Assembly: GCA_017461365.1 (NCBI GenBank)
Contig: JAFTYG010000005.1
Location: 1-40,658, forward strand
Source of the DNA: Clostridia bacterium
GTDB taxonomy: Bacteria > Bacillota > Clostridia > Oscillospirales > CAG-272
Reading direction: 5' to 3'
DNA length: 40,658 nt
Both the position numbers and the translations under genes were made by a program. Positions 15,416-22,632 of this stretch are shown here, piece after piece. A model generated the notes under the pieces. It saw only the letters and a program-made list of their open reading frames with translations, had not been told where the DNA came from and did not search any database. Positions within the stretch are counted from its first letter, which is position 1; every line of letters begins with the position of its first letter.

Positions 15416-17365
15416 ATGGTTGAATACACGCTAAACAAAAAGGCGGGCATAGGTCCGTGTATGGATGTGCGTGGCTGGAATCGCCGCATTTTCGCCATTC
15501 AACGGCAAAACGGCGGACGGCTTTGCCTTCTTACTCCCGACCTCCGACCGATATATACATATGAGGGCATCGGAAATGTCCGTCAGATAGAAATAAAGAA
15601 CGGTATTGCCGCTATTTCCGCCCGTGAGGACGGGCTATGGCTCTTTGACGTCAGCGGCGATGAGCCACTGCTCTTATCCCATTACCGAACCGTTGAGTTT
15701 GCCACGGGAGTGACCATATACAAAAATCTCGTTTTTATAAGCTGCCGCCAATACGGTGTTGAGATCATCGATATAAAAGAGCCGAAAGAGCCTCGGTATG
15801 TGGGTGTCATACGTGTGGGTGAGGTGCAATCGGCTTGCGTTTATGAGAATATCCTGTATTGCGGGGTATGGGGAAAAATGAAGGTAGTCGCCATAGATAT
15901 ATCGGACATACACGCGCCGAGGACGGTGGCGGAATATCCCCTGTCGGGAAGAGGCGACGGCGTTGTCGTCCGCGACGGTATGCTTTATGCCGCAACGGGG
16001 CAGCACCGCAGAGGCATAAAAAATGTCACTGATGTGAACGATCCCGATTTCGGGATGGGAAACGGAGTTGAGGTATTCGACGTTACCGCTCCCGACTCTC
16101 CGAGGCATATTCTTTGGGAGTTTTTCGGCAAGGGACATTCCCTCGCCTTTGATATGTGGAAGCCTATGCTTTGCGGCGAGCTCCTACTGTGCAACTGCTC
16201 GGTCATGGGCGTATATGGCTACGATTCAAGGACTATGGAGGGGCGCTTTCACATTCTTCCGCCTGACACACGCGACAAAAAAGATCCCGTTACGGGAACG
16301 ACGGTCTTTGAAGGAAGGCTATATGTCACCACGGGGCAGGGCGACCTGTACTGCTTTGATGAGCTCGAATTTAACGACGCCTATCGCTACGATGCAAAGG
16401 GTACCGTAGAGACGGCTGAACCGAATTTTGAATGCACAGACGGCGGCGGTGTCTCTCTCACTCAGGCGTATGCAAGTGAACATCCCGTTTTGTCGGTCTG
16501 CGAGATAGAGGAAGGAAAGACGTTGGCGCTTGCTATGGGCTACGGCGGTATAGGGCTCATTGATCCTCGGAATATGCAAAATACGGCAACACTCAAAACA
16601 CGAGGCTTTTGCTATGACGTAAAATCCCAAGGAGCTCTTCTTTGCGGAGCATTTGGTGAGTGCGGTGTCGCTATATACAGCCTTGACGGAACTGCCTTTA
16701 CAGAGCTATCAAGCATTACCCTTGGGGCATCTGTACAGCAGATAGCTATTTCGGAGAACGGTAGATTTCTTGTAGCTGTCTGCGGCAGCTCCGTGCTGAA
16801 GCTGTTGGATATTTGCGATCCCGCGCGCCCCAAGGTCATATCGACACTTAGCGGAGTACGAGGCCCCTTTTACGGTGAAAACCTTCTTACGCACCCCTAC
16901 GGCGGCAAGGGAATTTCCCTGTTTTGTCACCGCGAGGGCTTAATATACACCGATCCCGAGGGCGGTGACAGAGAATTTCACACACTCTCATGGAGAACCA
17001 AAAAGGGCTTTATGGGCTATTGTCCCGAAAACGGCTGTGACGTTGTCGATGGGCATATCCTCTACGCACGCAAGGGCGGATATGTCATCCTCCCCGCCGA
17101 CGGCGATAGATATGCAGATGAGCTGCCAATTCATTCGGCAAAGGAACAGGTGAGCGGAAAATACTGCGTTGTGGGTAAGAGTCTGATAGCCACCGAGCGT
17201 GCCGAGGGTATCGTTTCGGTGTTAGATGTTTCTGACATTGAGCACCCCGCGCATATTGCCACGTTACGTACAAACGCATCACCCTCAAAGGCAGTAAGCA
17301 CCGATAATGGTATTTATATTGCGGGCAGATATGGGGGATTGCTAAAATGTGATGCGGGAAGGTAA
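15416..17365 (+). CDS. LVIVD-repeat beta-propeller protein
   Basis: A 649-residue protein built of repeated about 40-residue beta units of the LVIVD type. Recurring pieces are GVEIIDIKEPKEPRYVGVI, MKVVAIDISDIHAPRTVAEY, GVEVFDVTAPDSPRHIL, VLKLLDICDPARPKVISTL and VSVLDVSDIEHPAHIATL. Together they would form one or two beta-propellers. There is no signal peptide or membrane segment, so it appears cytoplasmic, unlike many secreted LVIVD proteins. No catalytic motif is known for the family; protein or ligand binding is likely. There is no clear SD; it starts 13 bases after the PHP gene, so translation may depend on coupling. Repeat A4 follows. Confidence 0.85.
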   Translation: MVEYTLNKKAGIGPCMDVRGWNRRIFAIQRQNGGRLCLLTPDLRPIYTYEGIGNVRQIEIKNGIAAISAREDGLWLFDVSGDEPLLLSHYRTVEFATGVTIYKNLVFISCRQYGVEIIDIKEPKEPRYVGVIRVGEVQSACVYENILYCGVWGKMKVVAIDISDIHAPRTVAEYPLSGRGDGVVVRDGMLYAATGQHRRGIKNVTDVNDPDFGMGNGVEVFDVTAPDSPRHILWEFFGKGHSLAFDMWKPMLCGELLLCNCSVMGVYGYDSRTMEGRFHILPPDTRDKKDPVTGTTVFEGRLYVTTGQGDLYCFDELEFNDAYRYDAKGTVETAEPNFECTDGGGVSLTQAYASEHPVLSVCEIEEGKTLALAMGYGGIGLIDPRNMQNTATLKTRGFCYDVKSQGALLCGAFGECGVAIYSLDGTAFTELSSITLGASVQQIAISENGRFLVAVCGSSVLKLLDICDPARPKVISTLSGVRGPFYGENLLTHPYGGKGISLFCHREGLIYTDPEGGDREFHTLSWRTKKGFMGYCPENGCDVVDGHILYARKGGYVILPADGDRYADELPIHSAKEQVSGKYCVVGKSLIATERAEGIVSVLDVSDIEHPAHIATLRTNASPSKAVSTDNGIYIAGRYGGLLKCDAGR

Positions 17366-17403
17366 ATTGGGGGGGTATCGGGGAGTTTGATATATGTAAA
17401 TAT

Positions 17404-17687
17404 ATCCCCAATGAAGATAGTGCAGTAAAGCAACTTCGTCGCAATGATCCTCTACTCCGATACGCCTATTTCGCTGTTAGCGAAATGCAACGGCAAAAAT
17501 GCTTTGTGATGACAAGTTAGTGTATGAGAGGTAAATGGATATATGCTAAAGTTTATTACGGGCACCTTATGTATGGATTTATGCATAGGTTTATCGCCCA
17601 ACATCCACTATCTGTCATCCTGAACGGCTCGCTACCTTGCGAGACACAGTGAAGGATCTTTTTTGCGCAAGCAAAATTTACCTTAGA
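17404..17687 (-). repeat. Family A intergenic repeat, copy A4
   Basis: Reverse copy with both conserved ends but a partly deleted core (the block around GGAACCGCTTATGGGG is missing). Its flank at 17688-17745 is nearly identical, inverted, to 40559-40615 at the window end (ACAGGCTAATACCCGTTTTT on the other strand), so a longer unit was copied. Spacer 17366-17813 holds nothing else. Confidence 0.75.
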
Positions 17688-17813
17688 AAGAAGAACGAAT
17701 GTATTACCACGAAAAACGGGTATTAGCCTGTAAAATGTAACTTCAACTCATACCAAACTTAATTTTGACCTCATATCCATGCACAAAAATACAAAACCAA
17801 AAAGGAGAAAACA

Positions 17814-18992
17814 ATGACCACCATCAACACCTATGACGTCGCCGTCTGCGGCGGGGGCTTTGCAGGCATTTCTGCGGCTCTTGCGGCGGCGCGCGAGGGC
17901 AAGCGCGTAATTCTTTTTGAAAAACAGTATATGCTCGGCGGCTTGGGCACGGCGGGACTCGTTACCATCTATCTTCCCCTCTGCGACGGATACGGACATC
18001 AGGTCTCATTCGGCATTGCCGAGGAGCTGCTCCGTCTCTCGATAACCTACGGCGCGGAGGCGCGATACCCCGAAAATTGGATAGACGGTAAGGGCTCGCG
18101 CACCGAAAAGGACAAGAGATTTATGGTGCAGTACAATCCTCAGCTCTTCGCCATTCTTTCCGAACAGCTCCTTATCGAAAACGGCGTAGACATCCTTTAC
18201 GGAAGCTACGTCGTCGATGCCGAGTGCGAGGACGGAAAAATAAAACGCCTCTTCGTCGAGAATAAATCGGGCAGACTCTCCTATACTGTCCGATCGGTCG
18301 TCGATGCCACAGGCGACTGCGATATAGCCCATTTTGTCGGCGCGCCCACAGAGACCTTCAAGCAGGGCAACGTGCTTGCGGCGTGGTATTATTTTTCGGA
18401 CGGCGAGGGCTATAAGCTCCGTCAGGTGGGCGCTTCGGACATCCCCGACGAGGAACGCACAGGCAAAGAAAAAAAGCCCCTTATCGACCGCCGATTTTCG
18501 GGACTTGACGGCAAGGAGCTCTCGGAGATGGTCTGCCTTTCGCATAAAACAACGCTCGACAATTGGCTGAGACTGCGCGAGAGCGGCAAGGACGCCGTTA
18601 TTTCGACGGTGGCGACGATACCGCAGATACGCATGACAAGAAAGCTTGTGGGCGAATATGAGCTCTCCCACACAGAGGAGCACAAATATTTTGAGGACTC
18701 TGTTGGTATGGTGTCCAATTGGAAGAAGCGCGGGCCTGTCTATGAGGTTCCGTTCCGCACGCTCTACTGCAAGGAAATCAAAAATCTTATTGTCGCAGGG
18801 CGTTGCACGTCGGTGAACGAGACGCTGTGGGACGTTATGCGTGTTATCCCTTGCTGTGCCGTAACGGGGCAGGCGGCAGGCATCGCGGCGGCTATGACCG
18901 ACGATATGACGGCTCTTGATGTAAAGGAATTGCAGGAAAAATTAAAGAAAAACGGCGTGGTGTTACACGAAAATGAAACGAACCTTACTTAA
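17814..18992 (+). CDS. FAD-dependent oxidoreductase (PF12831 type)
   Basis: A 392-residue flavoprotein. The FAD-binding Rossmann motif VAVCGGGFAGISAALAAARE is at 9-28, followed by LFEKQYMLGGLGTAG. A second FAD segment, VVDATGDCDIAHFVGA, is near the middle, and IVAGRCTSV plus a VTGQAAGIAAAM segment near the C-terminus complete the fold. Substrate unknown; members include dehydrogenases of sugars or organic acids found beside carbohydrate genes. AAAGGAG precedes the ATG. It overlaps the kinase gene that follows by 20 bases. Confidence 0.9.
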   Translation: MTTINTYDVAVCGGGFAGISAALAAAREGKRVILFEKQYMLGGLGTAGLVTIYLPLCDGYGHQVSFGIAEELLRLSITYGAEARYPENWIDGKGSRTEKDKRFMVQYNPQLFAILSEQLLIENGVDILYGSYVVDAECEDGKIKRLFVENKSGRLSYTVRSVVDATGDCDIAHFVGAPTETFKQGNVLAAWYYFSDGEGYKLRQVGASDIPDEERTGKEKKPLIDRRFSGLDGKELSEMVCLSHKTTLDNWLRLRESGKDAVISTVATIPQIRMTRKLVGEYELSHTEEHKYFEDSVGMVSNWKKRGPVYEVPFRTLYCKEIKNLIVAGRCTSVNETLWDVMRVIPCCAVTGQAAGIAAAMTDDMTALDVKELQEKLKKNGVVLHENETNLT

Positions 18993-19761
18993 CGCTCTGC
19001 CCCTTGACGTACCGCGCGAAATAGAGAGCTTTGTTTCGGGCGCGAGGATATACGACAGCTCATCCTCACCCGAGGCGAGAGTGTATTTTATAGACAAGGA
19101 CGGCGGATATTTTCTCAAAACGGCGAAGCGCGGCTCTCTCGAAAAAGAAGCGAGACTGACCGAATATTTTCATTCGATCGGTCTCGGTACAGAGGTATTG
19201 TCGTATATCTCGGCAGACTCGGATATCCTTCTCACGGCGAAGATACGAGGCGAGGATTGCACCCACGCAGACTATCTCTGCGCTCCCGAGCGTCTTTGCG
19301 ATACGGTCGCAATAGAGCTGAGGCGCTTGCACGAGCTCGATTTTTCAAGCTGTCCCGTGCCCGACAGAACGGCGGAATATATCGCCACGGTCGAGGAAAA
19401 TTACCGTACGGGAAGATATGACCGTTCGCAGTTTTCCGACGGTAGCTTCGGATACCGCTCCGCGGAGGACGCCATACGGGTATTCGGGGAGGGGAAGAAT
19501 TCTCTCAGATGCGATACTCTTCTTCACGGGGATTATTGCCTGCCGAATATAATGCTTGACGGATGGAAGCTCTCTGGATTTATCGATCTCGGAAACGGCG
19601 GCGTCGGGGACAGACATATAGATATATTCTGGGGAATATGGACGCTTTGGTACAACCTCAAGACCGATAAGTACCGCGACCGTTTTCTTGACGCCTACGG
19701 ACGGGATAAGGCAGATGCCGAAATGCTGAAGATCATCGCCGCGGCGGAGGTCTTTGGGTAA
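18973..19761 (+). CDS. APH-like phosphotransferase
   Basis: A 262-residue kinase of the aminoglycoside/choline phosphotransferase fold, nearest in pattern to APH(3'). The catalytic loop is LHGDYCLPNIMLD (184-196; H185, D187, N192) and the metal-binding segment is FIDLGNGGVGDRHID (203-217; D205). The nucleotide-binding Lys is in YFLKTAKRG (46-54). Whether it phosphorylates aminoglycosides cannot be told; many genomic homologues act on other small molecules. The gene starts inside the end of the FAD enzyme gene, so the pair is co-translated. A hairpin with a T run follows. Confidence 0.85.
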   Translation: MKRTLLNALPLDVPREIESFVSGARIYDSSSSPEARVYFIDKDGGYFLKTAKRGSLEKEARLTEYFHSIGLGTEVLSYISADSDILLTAKIRGEDCTHADYLCAPERLCDTVAIELRRLHELDFSSCPVPDRTAEYIATVEENYRTGRYDRSQFSDGSFGYRSAEDAIRVFGEGKNSLRCDTLLHGDYCLPNIMLDGWKLSGFIDLGNGGVGDRHIDIFWGIWTLWYNLKTDKYRDRFLDAYGRDKADAEMLKIIAAAEVFG

Positions 19762-19788
19762 ATGCAAATTTTAAGATGCAAAATTACT

Positions 19789-19813
19789 AAAAAAACGAAA
19801 CACTTCGTTTTTT
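19789..19813 (+). terminator. Terminator after the APH-like gene
   Basis: AAAAACGAA pairs with TTCGTTTTT around ACAC and runs straight into a T tract. The last T of the tract is one base before the -35 region of the next promoter. Confidence 0.6.
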
Positions 19814-19814
19814 G

Positions 19815-19843
19815 TTGACAAAAGTAACCCCGTGTGGTATAAT
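19815..19843 (+). promoter_or_regulatory. Perfect consensus promoter for the small toxin-like mRNA
   Basis: TTGACA (19815-19820), a 17-base spacer and TATAAT (19838-19843). Transcription would start near 19850, just before the small hairpin GGCGAAAGCC. Confidence 0.85.
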
Positions 19844-19849
19844 AACTCT

Positions 19850-19990
19850 TGGCGAAAGCCCGTAGAGGGGTGCTCGGTCTCGATCGAACGCTGAGCCTAC
19901 GTTACAGGCTCCACTGATGCGGCGGTTGCTTCCCGTTTTTCGGGAAAGCAGATTTTCTTTTTGCCTTCCCGATGAGGGGAGGTGATGCTA
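19850..19990 (+). ncRNA. Structured 5' leader of the toxin-like mRNA
   Basis: About 140 bases of predicted structure from the consensus promoter to the 27-codon gene. Visible elements: a GGC-GAAA-GCC hairpin at the 5' end; a stem GCTCGG/CTGAGC; competing pairings CGTAG/CTACG and GAGCCT/AGGCTC; a stem TGCTTCCCG/CGGGAAAGCA (19927-19950) followed by GATTTTCTTTTT, which resembles an attenuator; then CCTTCCC (19964-19970) pairing with GGGGAGG (19976-19982), which buries the SD of the small gene. No known riboswitch was recognised. Confidence 0.65.
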
Positions 19991-20074
19991 ATGTATTTAA
20001 CTCTTGAGGATATACTCCTGATTGCAGGAGTTGTTATTGCGTTGTTAACTTACATTGATCATAAAAAGAAATAA
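19991..20074 (+). CDS. 27-residue membrane peptide, putative type I toxin
   Basis: A 27-codon gene: MYLTLEDILL, then a hydrophobic segment IAGVVIALLTY, ending IDHKKK. A single membrane span with a charged Lys-rich tail is the layout of small 'holin-like' type I toxins of Firmicutes. The SD AGGGGAGG (19975-19982) is eight bases before the ATG; an in-frame ATG at 19985 is too close to it. Features fitting a type I system are a perfect promoter, a long folded leader burying the SD, a terminator directly after the stop and a convergent antisense promoter of equal strength. Toxicity is inferred from design, not from a recognised homologue. Confidence 0.7.
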   Translation: MYLTLEDILLIAGVVIALLTYIDHKKK

Positions 20075-20147
20075 CCGCCTCACTTCCACATAAGGCGGTT
20101 ATTTTTTACAGCTGATTGGGGAAGCGACCGAACATCGGTGCCTCTCT
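20062..20147 (-). ncRNA. Putative antisense antitoxin RNA
   Basis: A predicted minus-strand RNA from the promoter at 20182-20154 to the shared terminator, about 85 bases. It would overlap the 3' end of the toxin mRNA by about 40-45 bases, through the terminator hairpin and its loop. Near its 5' part CGCTTCCCC (20126-20118) can pair with GGGGAGGTG around the toxin SD (19976-19984), nine pairs with two G-U. It has an ACCGA/TCGGT hairpin at the 5' end. It encodes no protein of note. Confidence 0.65.
20069..20107. terminator. Bidirectional terminator shared by toxin mRNA and antisense RNA
   Basis: An 11-bp stem, AAATAACCGCC (20069-20079) with GGCGGTTATTT (20094-20104), and a 14-base loop. T runs follow on both strands (TTTTTT on plus; TTTCTTTTT on minus). 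Loop bases TCACTTCC (20080-20087) can pair with GGAGGTGA of the toxin ribosome site (19978-19985), eight pairs with one G-U. Confidence 0.85.
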
Positions 20148-20153
20148 GCTATT

Positions 20154-20182
20154 ATTATAAACCTCTTTTCTCCATTTGTCAA
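20154..20182 (-). promoter_or_regulatory. Perfect consensus promoter for the antisense RNA
   Basis: On the minus strand TTGACA (20182-20177), a 17-base spacer and TATAAT (20159-20154). It mirrors the toxin promoter on the plus strand. Confidence 0.82.
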
Positions 20183-20199
20183 TAGATTTTATAAAATTT

Positions 20200-20227
20200 G
20201 TCTCCGACGCGCGTCGGGGGCTTTTTA
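20200..20227 (+). terminator. GC-rich hairpin between the antisense promoter and the MFS gene
   Basis: The palindrome CCGACGCGCGTCGG with flanking pairs, followed on the plus strand by CTTTTTATT. It could stop plus-strand read-through; on the minus strand, after the MFS stop, the T run is poor. Confidence 0.5.
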
Positions 20228-20235
20228 TTATCCTA

Positions 20236-21447
20236 TCAGCTCTTTGCCCGCGAAAGCTTCTCGCGTATCTGCTTGTACGGCAGGGAAATTATCACACCGA
20301 CCGAAACTATGCCGAGCCATACAAGTATCAAAGCGCCCCATCCGATGGTGGTCGCCGCATTCGCAAAAATAAGATTTGCCGCGGCTGCCGCCATATAGCT
20401 GAGAAAATCGAGAAATCCCGTCACACCCGATACCATTCCCGTGTCGCGCAAGGATGGGCAATATCTGCTCCAGAGCATCGATGCCGCGCCGTTTGAGCTC
20501 ATTATGGCAAGAATGATAAATATGATATTGAGCACAGGCTGTTTTACGAAATACGTCAGCGCGAAAAATACGACAGAGCTTATGAACATCAGAAGCACCG
20601 TTTTGTTTATGTCGTGCCCGAGACGCTCATAGATGAATACCGCTATAAACGCGGTAAGCGATATGACCAGCGTCGCCGCCGTAAAAATGCTTGCCGAGGT
20701 CTTTGACGAAAATCCGAGATACTGATTAAAATAGGTCGGAAGCCAGAACACCACCGAGGTGCGCACCACTCCCGTAAGTATCGAGATAAGCGAAAATTTT
20801 ATAATATCGCGCTTGATAAGCTCTCCGATACCGCCCATACCCTTCTTTTCAGGCTTGTACTGTCCGTATTTTACAATGTCCTTGCGCTCGAATACCGAAA
20901 ATAATATAACGACCGCCACGGATATGGTAATAAGCGCCGCGCTACTTATCGCAAATACGCTCTGCCATGCGAGAAATGCCGCTAAAACTCCCGCCGCAGG
21001 CGAGCCGAAGAAGGACGCGAACGTGTAGCCGAGAGAGCAACGCGTCGCGTGAAGGGGCTCTGTGTTTTCGGATACCACCTTTGTCATAGGACCGTAGATC
21101 ATCGAGAGAAAAAATCCCGTAAGACCGTAGACGACCATCGCCACCGTGGGCGTGGCTGTTATGAGAGAGAAAACAAAATTAGTCACCGCCGCGCCGAAAA
21201 GACCGACGGACATCATCCATTTTGCCTTTATCTTGTCACCGATAGCGCCGTTTATAAGCTGACCTACCGCGTAAAATCCGAGATAGAGAGAGGAGATGTT
21301 GCCTATGTATTCCTCGGTGTAGCCCCCCTCTACCATCTGAGGAGTTACGGCGCTGAGGATGTTCCGCGCTATGTACACCGCAAAGTATGCGACCGAGCAG
21401 AGTGTTCCTATGTATATTGCGTTTTTCGCTTTTTGACTTATCTTCAT
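20236..21447 (-). CDS. MFS transporter (organophosphate/sugar type)
   Basis: A 403-residue major facilitator with about 12 hydrophobic segments and a central polar loop near residues 190-215. The N-terminal half carries the pattern YFAVYIARNILSAVTPQM and the loop GAIGDKIKAKWMM between helices 2 and 3, which resembles OPA-family carriers (GlpT/UhpT/UhpC) that exchange sugar phosphates or glycerol phosphate for phosphate. The substrate cannot be fixed. It begins three bases after the stop of an RpiR regulator on the same strand, and RpiR proteins sense phosphosugars, which fits import of a sugar or sugar phosphate. Confidence 0.88.
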   Translation of the reverse strand: MKISQKAKNAIYIGTLCSVAYFAVYIARNILSAVTPQMVEGGYTEEYIGNISSLYLGFYAVGQLINGAIGDKIKAKWMMSVGLFGAAVTNFVFSLITATPTVAMVVYGLTGFFLSMIYGPMTKVVSENTEPLHATRCSLGYTFASFFGSPAAGVLAAFLAWQSVFAISSAALITISVAVVILFSVFERKDIVKYGQYKPEKKGMGGIGELIKRDIIKFSLISILTGVVRTSVVFWLPTYFNQYLGFSSKTSASIFTAATLVISLTAFIAVFIYERLGHDINKTVLLMFISSVVFFALTYFVKQPVLNIIFIILAIMSSNGAASMLWSRYCPSLRDTGMVSGVTGFLDFLSYMAAAAANLIFANAATTIGWGALILVWLGIVSVGVIISLPYKQIREKLSRAKS

Positions 21448-21450
21448 TTT

Positions 21451-22305
21451 TTAGTCCCTCACGTTGTGCATTTTGAGTATTTCGTGCATTCTGTAATAGC
21501 TTTTGTTGCCGTCGGCATCGATCTTGCTTATAAGATAGGAGCAGATGGTGTCGGTGAGGGCAAGCTGAGATATGCGCACCTCAGTGGCGCTTGTGGAAAG
21601 GGAATTTCCGCTCGGAGACGCCACAAGGACCTTGTCGGAGAGCTGTGCCAACGGCGAGCTTCTGTAAGACGTGAGAGCGACAACGGGCACTCCGTTCGCC
21701 TTGGCAAGCTTTACCGCATCAATGACGTCCTGCGTCTGTCCCGAGGACGATACGGCGATAACAAGGCTGTCCCTGTCAAGCATCGAAGCAGACACGGCGC
21801 AGGTCAGCACGTCGCTGACAAAGCTTGCGGGGATGCCGAGCTGTAGGAGCTGATAATAAAAGTCGGTCGCAACCACCGCCGAGCGGAAAACGCCGTATAT
21901 CTCTACCTTTTTTGCCGAAAGTATCATTTCGCAGACCTCCCCGAGAGTGTCCGCATCGTTCATCACAGCGGTATTTTTGAGCGCGTCGCAGATATTGTCG
22001 GCGGTCTTGTTGAAAATATCCGCCGCCGTGTCGCTTCCGCTGACGTTTGAAAATGGTTTTTCGTCCTCGACCTCCGAAATAGCCGCAGCGACCTTCATTT
22101 TCAACGAGGGAAATCCGCCGCCCGCGAACTTGTTGGCAAAATTTATTATGCTCCCCTGAGATACGCCTGCCTTCTCGGAAAGCTCGGAGAGAGAGTAGGT
22201 TATAAAGCTTTTCGAGTCGGAAAGAATGACCTCGGATATGCGTTTTTCTACCGCGCTCATATATCCGAGCCCCGACCGTAGTTCGCGCAGAAAGGTTTTT
22301 TTCAT
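21451..22305 (-). CDS. MurR/RpiR family transcriptional regulator
   Basis: A 284-residue regulator. The N-terminal HTH_6 domain (1-77) contains SLSELSEKAGVSQGSIINFA. The C-terminal SIS domain (about 110-250) has VEIYGVFRSAVVATDF and LVIAVSSSGQTQDVIDAVKL, the phosphosugar-binding pattern. It is first in a two-gene unit with the MFS transporter and probably controls it. An SD (GGGGAC) precedes the ATG. A promoter with an inverted repeat lies directly upstream, so autoregulation is likely. Confidence 0.95.
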   Translation of the reverse strand: MKKTFLRELRSGLGYMSAVEKRISEVILSDSKSFITYSLSELSEKAGVSQGSIINFANKFAGGGFPSLKMKVAAAISEVEDEKPFSNVSGSDTAADIFNKTADNICDALKNTAVMNDADTLGEVCEMILSAKKVEIYGVFRSAVVATDFYYQLLQLGIPASFVSDVLTCAVSASMLDRDSLVIAVSSSGQTQDVIDAVKLAKANGVPVVALTSYRSSPLAQLSDKVLVASPSGNSLSTSATEVRISQLALTDTICSYLISKIDADGNKSYYRMHEILKMHNVRD

Positions 22306-22318
22306 TAGATGTCCCCTG

Positions 22319-22335
22319 ATTGAATTTTTCTCAAT
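22319..22335 (-). promoter_or_regulatory. Possible RpiR operator
   Basis: Inverted repeat ATTGA (22319-22323) / TCAAT (22331-22335) in the leader between promoter and start codon. RpiR-type sites often have TTGAA-like half sites; assignment here is inference. Confidence 0.4.
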
Positions 22336-22353
22336 TTTAGATTTGCGAAAATG

Positions 22354-22382
22354 ATTTTATCACAATATGCGGGATTTGTCAA
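22354..22382 (-). promoter_or_regulatory. Sigma-A promoter of the rpiR-MFS unit
   Basis: TTGACA (22382-22377), 17-base spacer, TAAAAT (22359-22354), read on the minus strand. Confidence 0.75.
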
Positions 22383-22402
22383 TAGAGTTTTGAAATTTAC
22401 TG

Positions 22403-22431
22403 TTGATTTTTTTATCGGATTATGTTAAAAT
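22403..22431 (+). promoter_or_regulatory. Promoter of the VbhA-Fic pair
   Basis: TTGATT (22403-22408), 17-base spacer, TAAAAT (22426-22431); divergent from the rpiR promoter, with 20 bases between the two -35 elements. Confidence 0.6.
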
Positions 22432-22461
22432 AAGAATAGATTTTGATCGGAGGTGTTTCAT

Positions 22462-22632
22462 ATGAGCAAATCAACTATCCGAAAAGCTATGGCAAATGCC
22501 GAAGCATCTATTAAAATGGAAGGATTGGTCGTATCTGATAAAAGCAAGGAGCTGTGCCGAAAAATTATGGATAACGAGATCACCTTTGAAGAGTATTTGA
22601 AAGCGATAATCACAGGTGAGGCGTGTAAATGA
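22462..22632 (+). CDS. VbhA-like antitoxin of a Fic toxin
   Basis: A 56-residue helical protein directly before the Fic gene, sharing an ATGA overlap with it. It carries the Fic-inhibition motif [S/T]xxxE[G/N] as SIKMEG (16-21), in which the Glu blocks ATP binding by the partner Fic enzyme. It then has the VbhA-type tail GLVVSDKSKELCRKIM and EEYLKAII. SD CGGAGG lies before the ATG. Small size makes it easy to overlook. It forms a class I Fic toxin-antitoxin pair with the next gene. Confidence 0.88.
   Translation: MSKSTIRKAMANAEASIKMEGLVVSDKSKELCRKIMDNEITFEEYLKAIITGEACK

Noticed and set aside
14764-15498. 244-codon frame opposite the PHP gene
   Set aside because: No ribosome site or family resemblance; the opposite strand carries intact metal-binding motifs.
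18973-19761. Calling the APH-like gene an aminoglycoside resistance gene
   Set aside because: Only fold motifs support it; it overlaps a metabolic FAD enzyme gene and shows no mobile context, so resistance is not claimed.
19911-19950. Hammerhead-like CTGATG ... GAAA in the toxin leader
   Set aside because: The core CTGATGA and the second conserved strand are not in the right arrangement; the GAAA is part of another stem.
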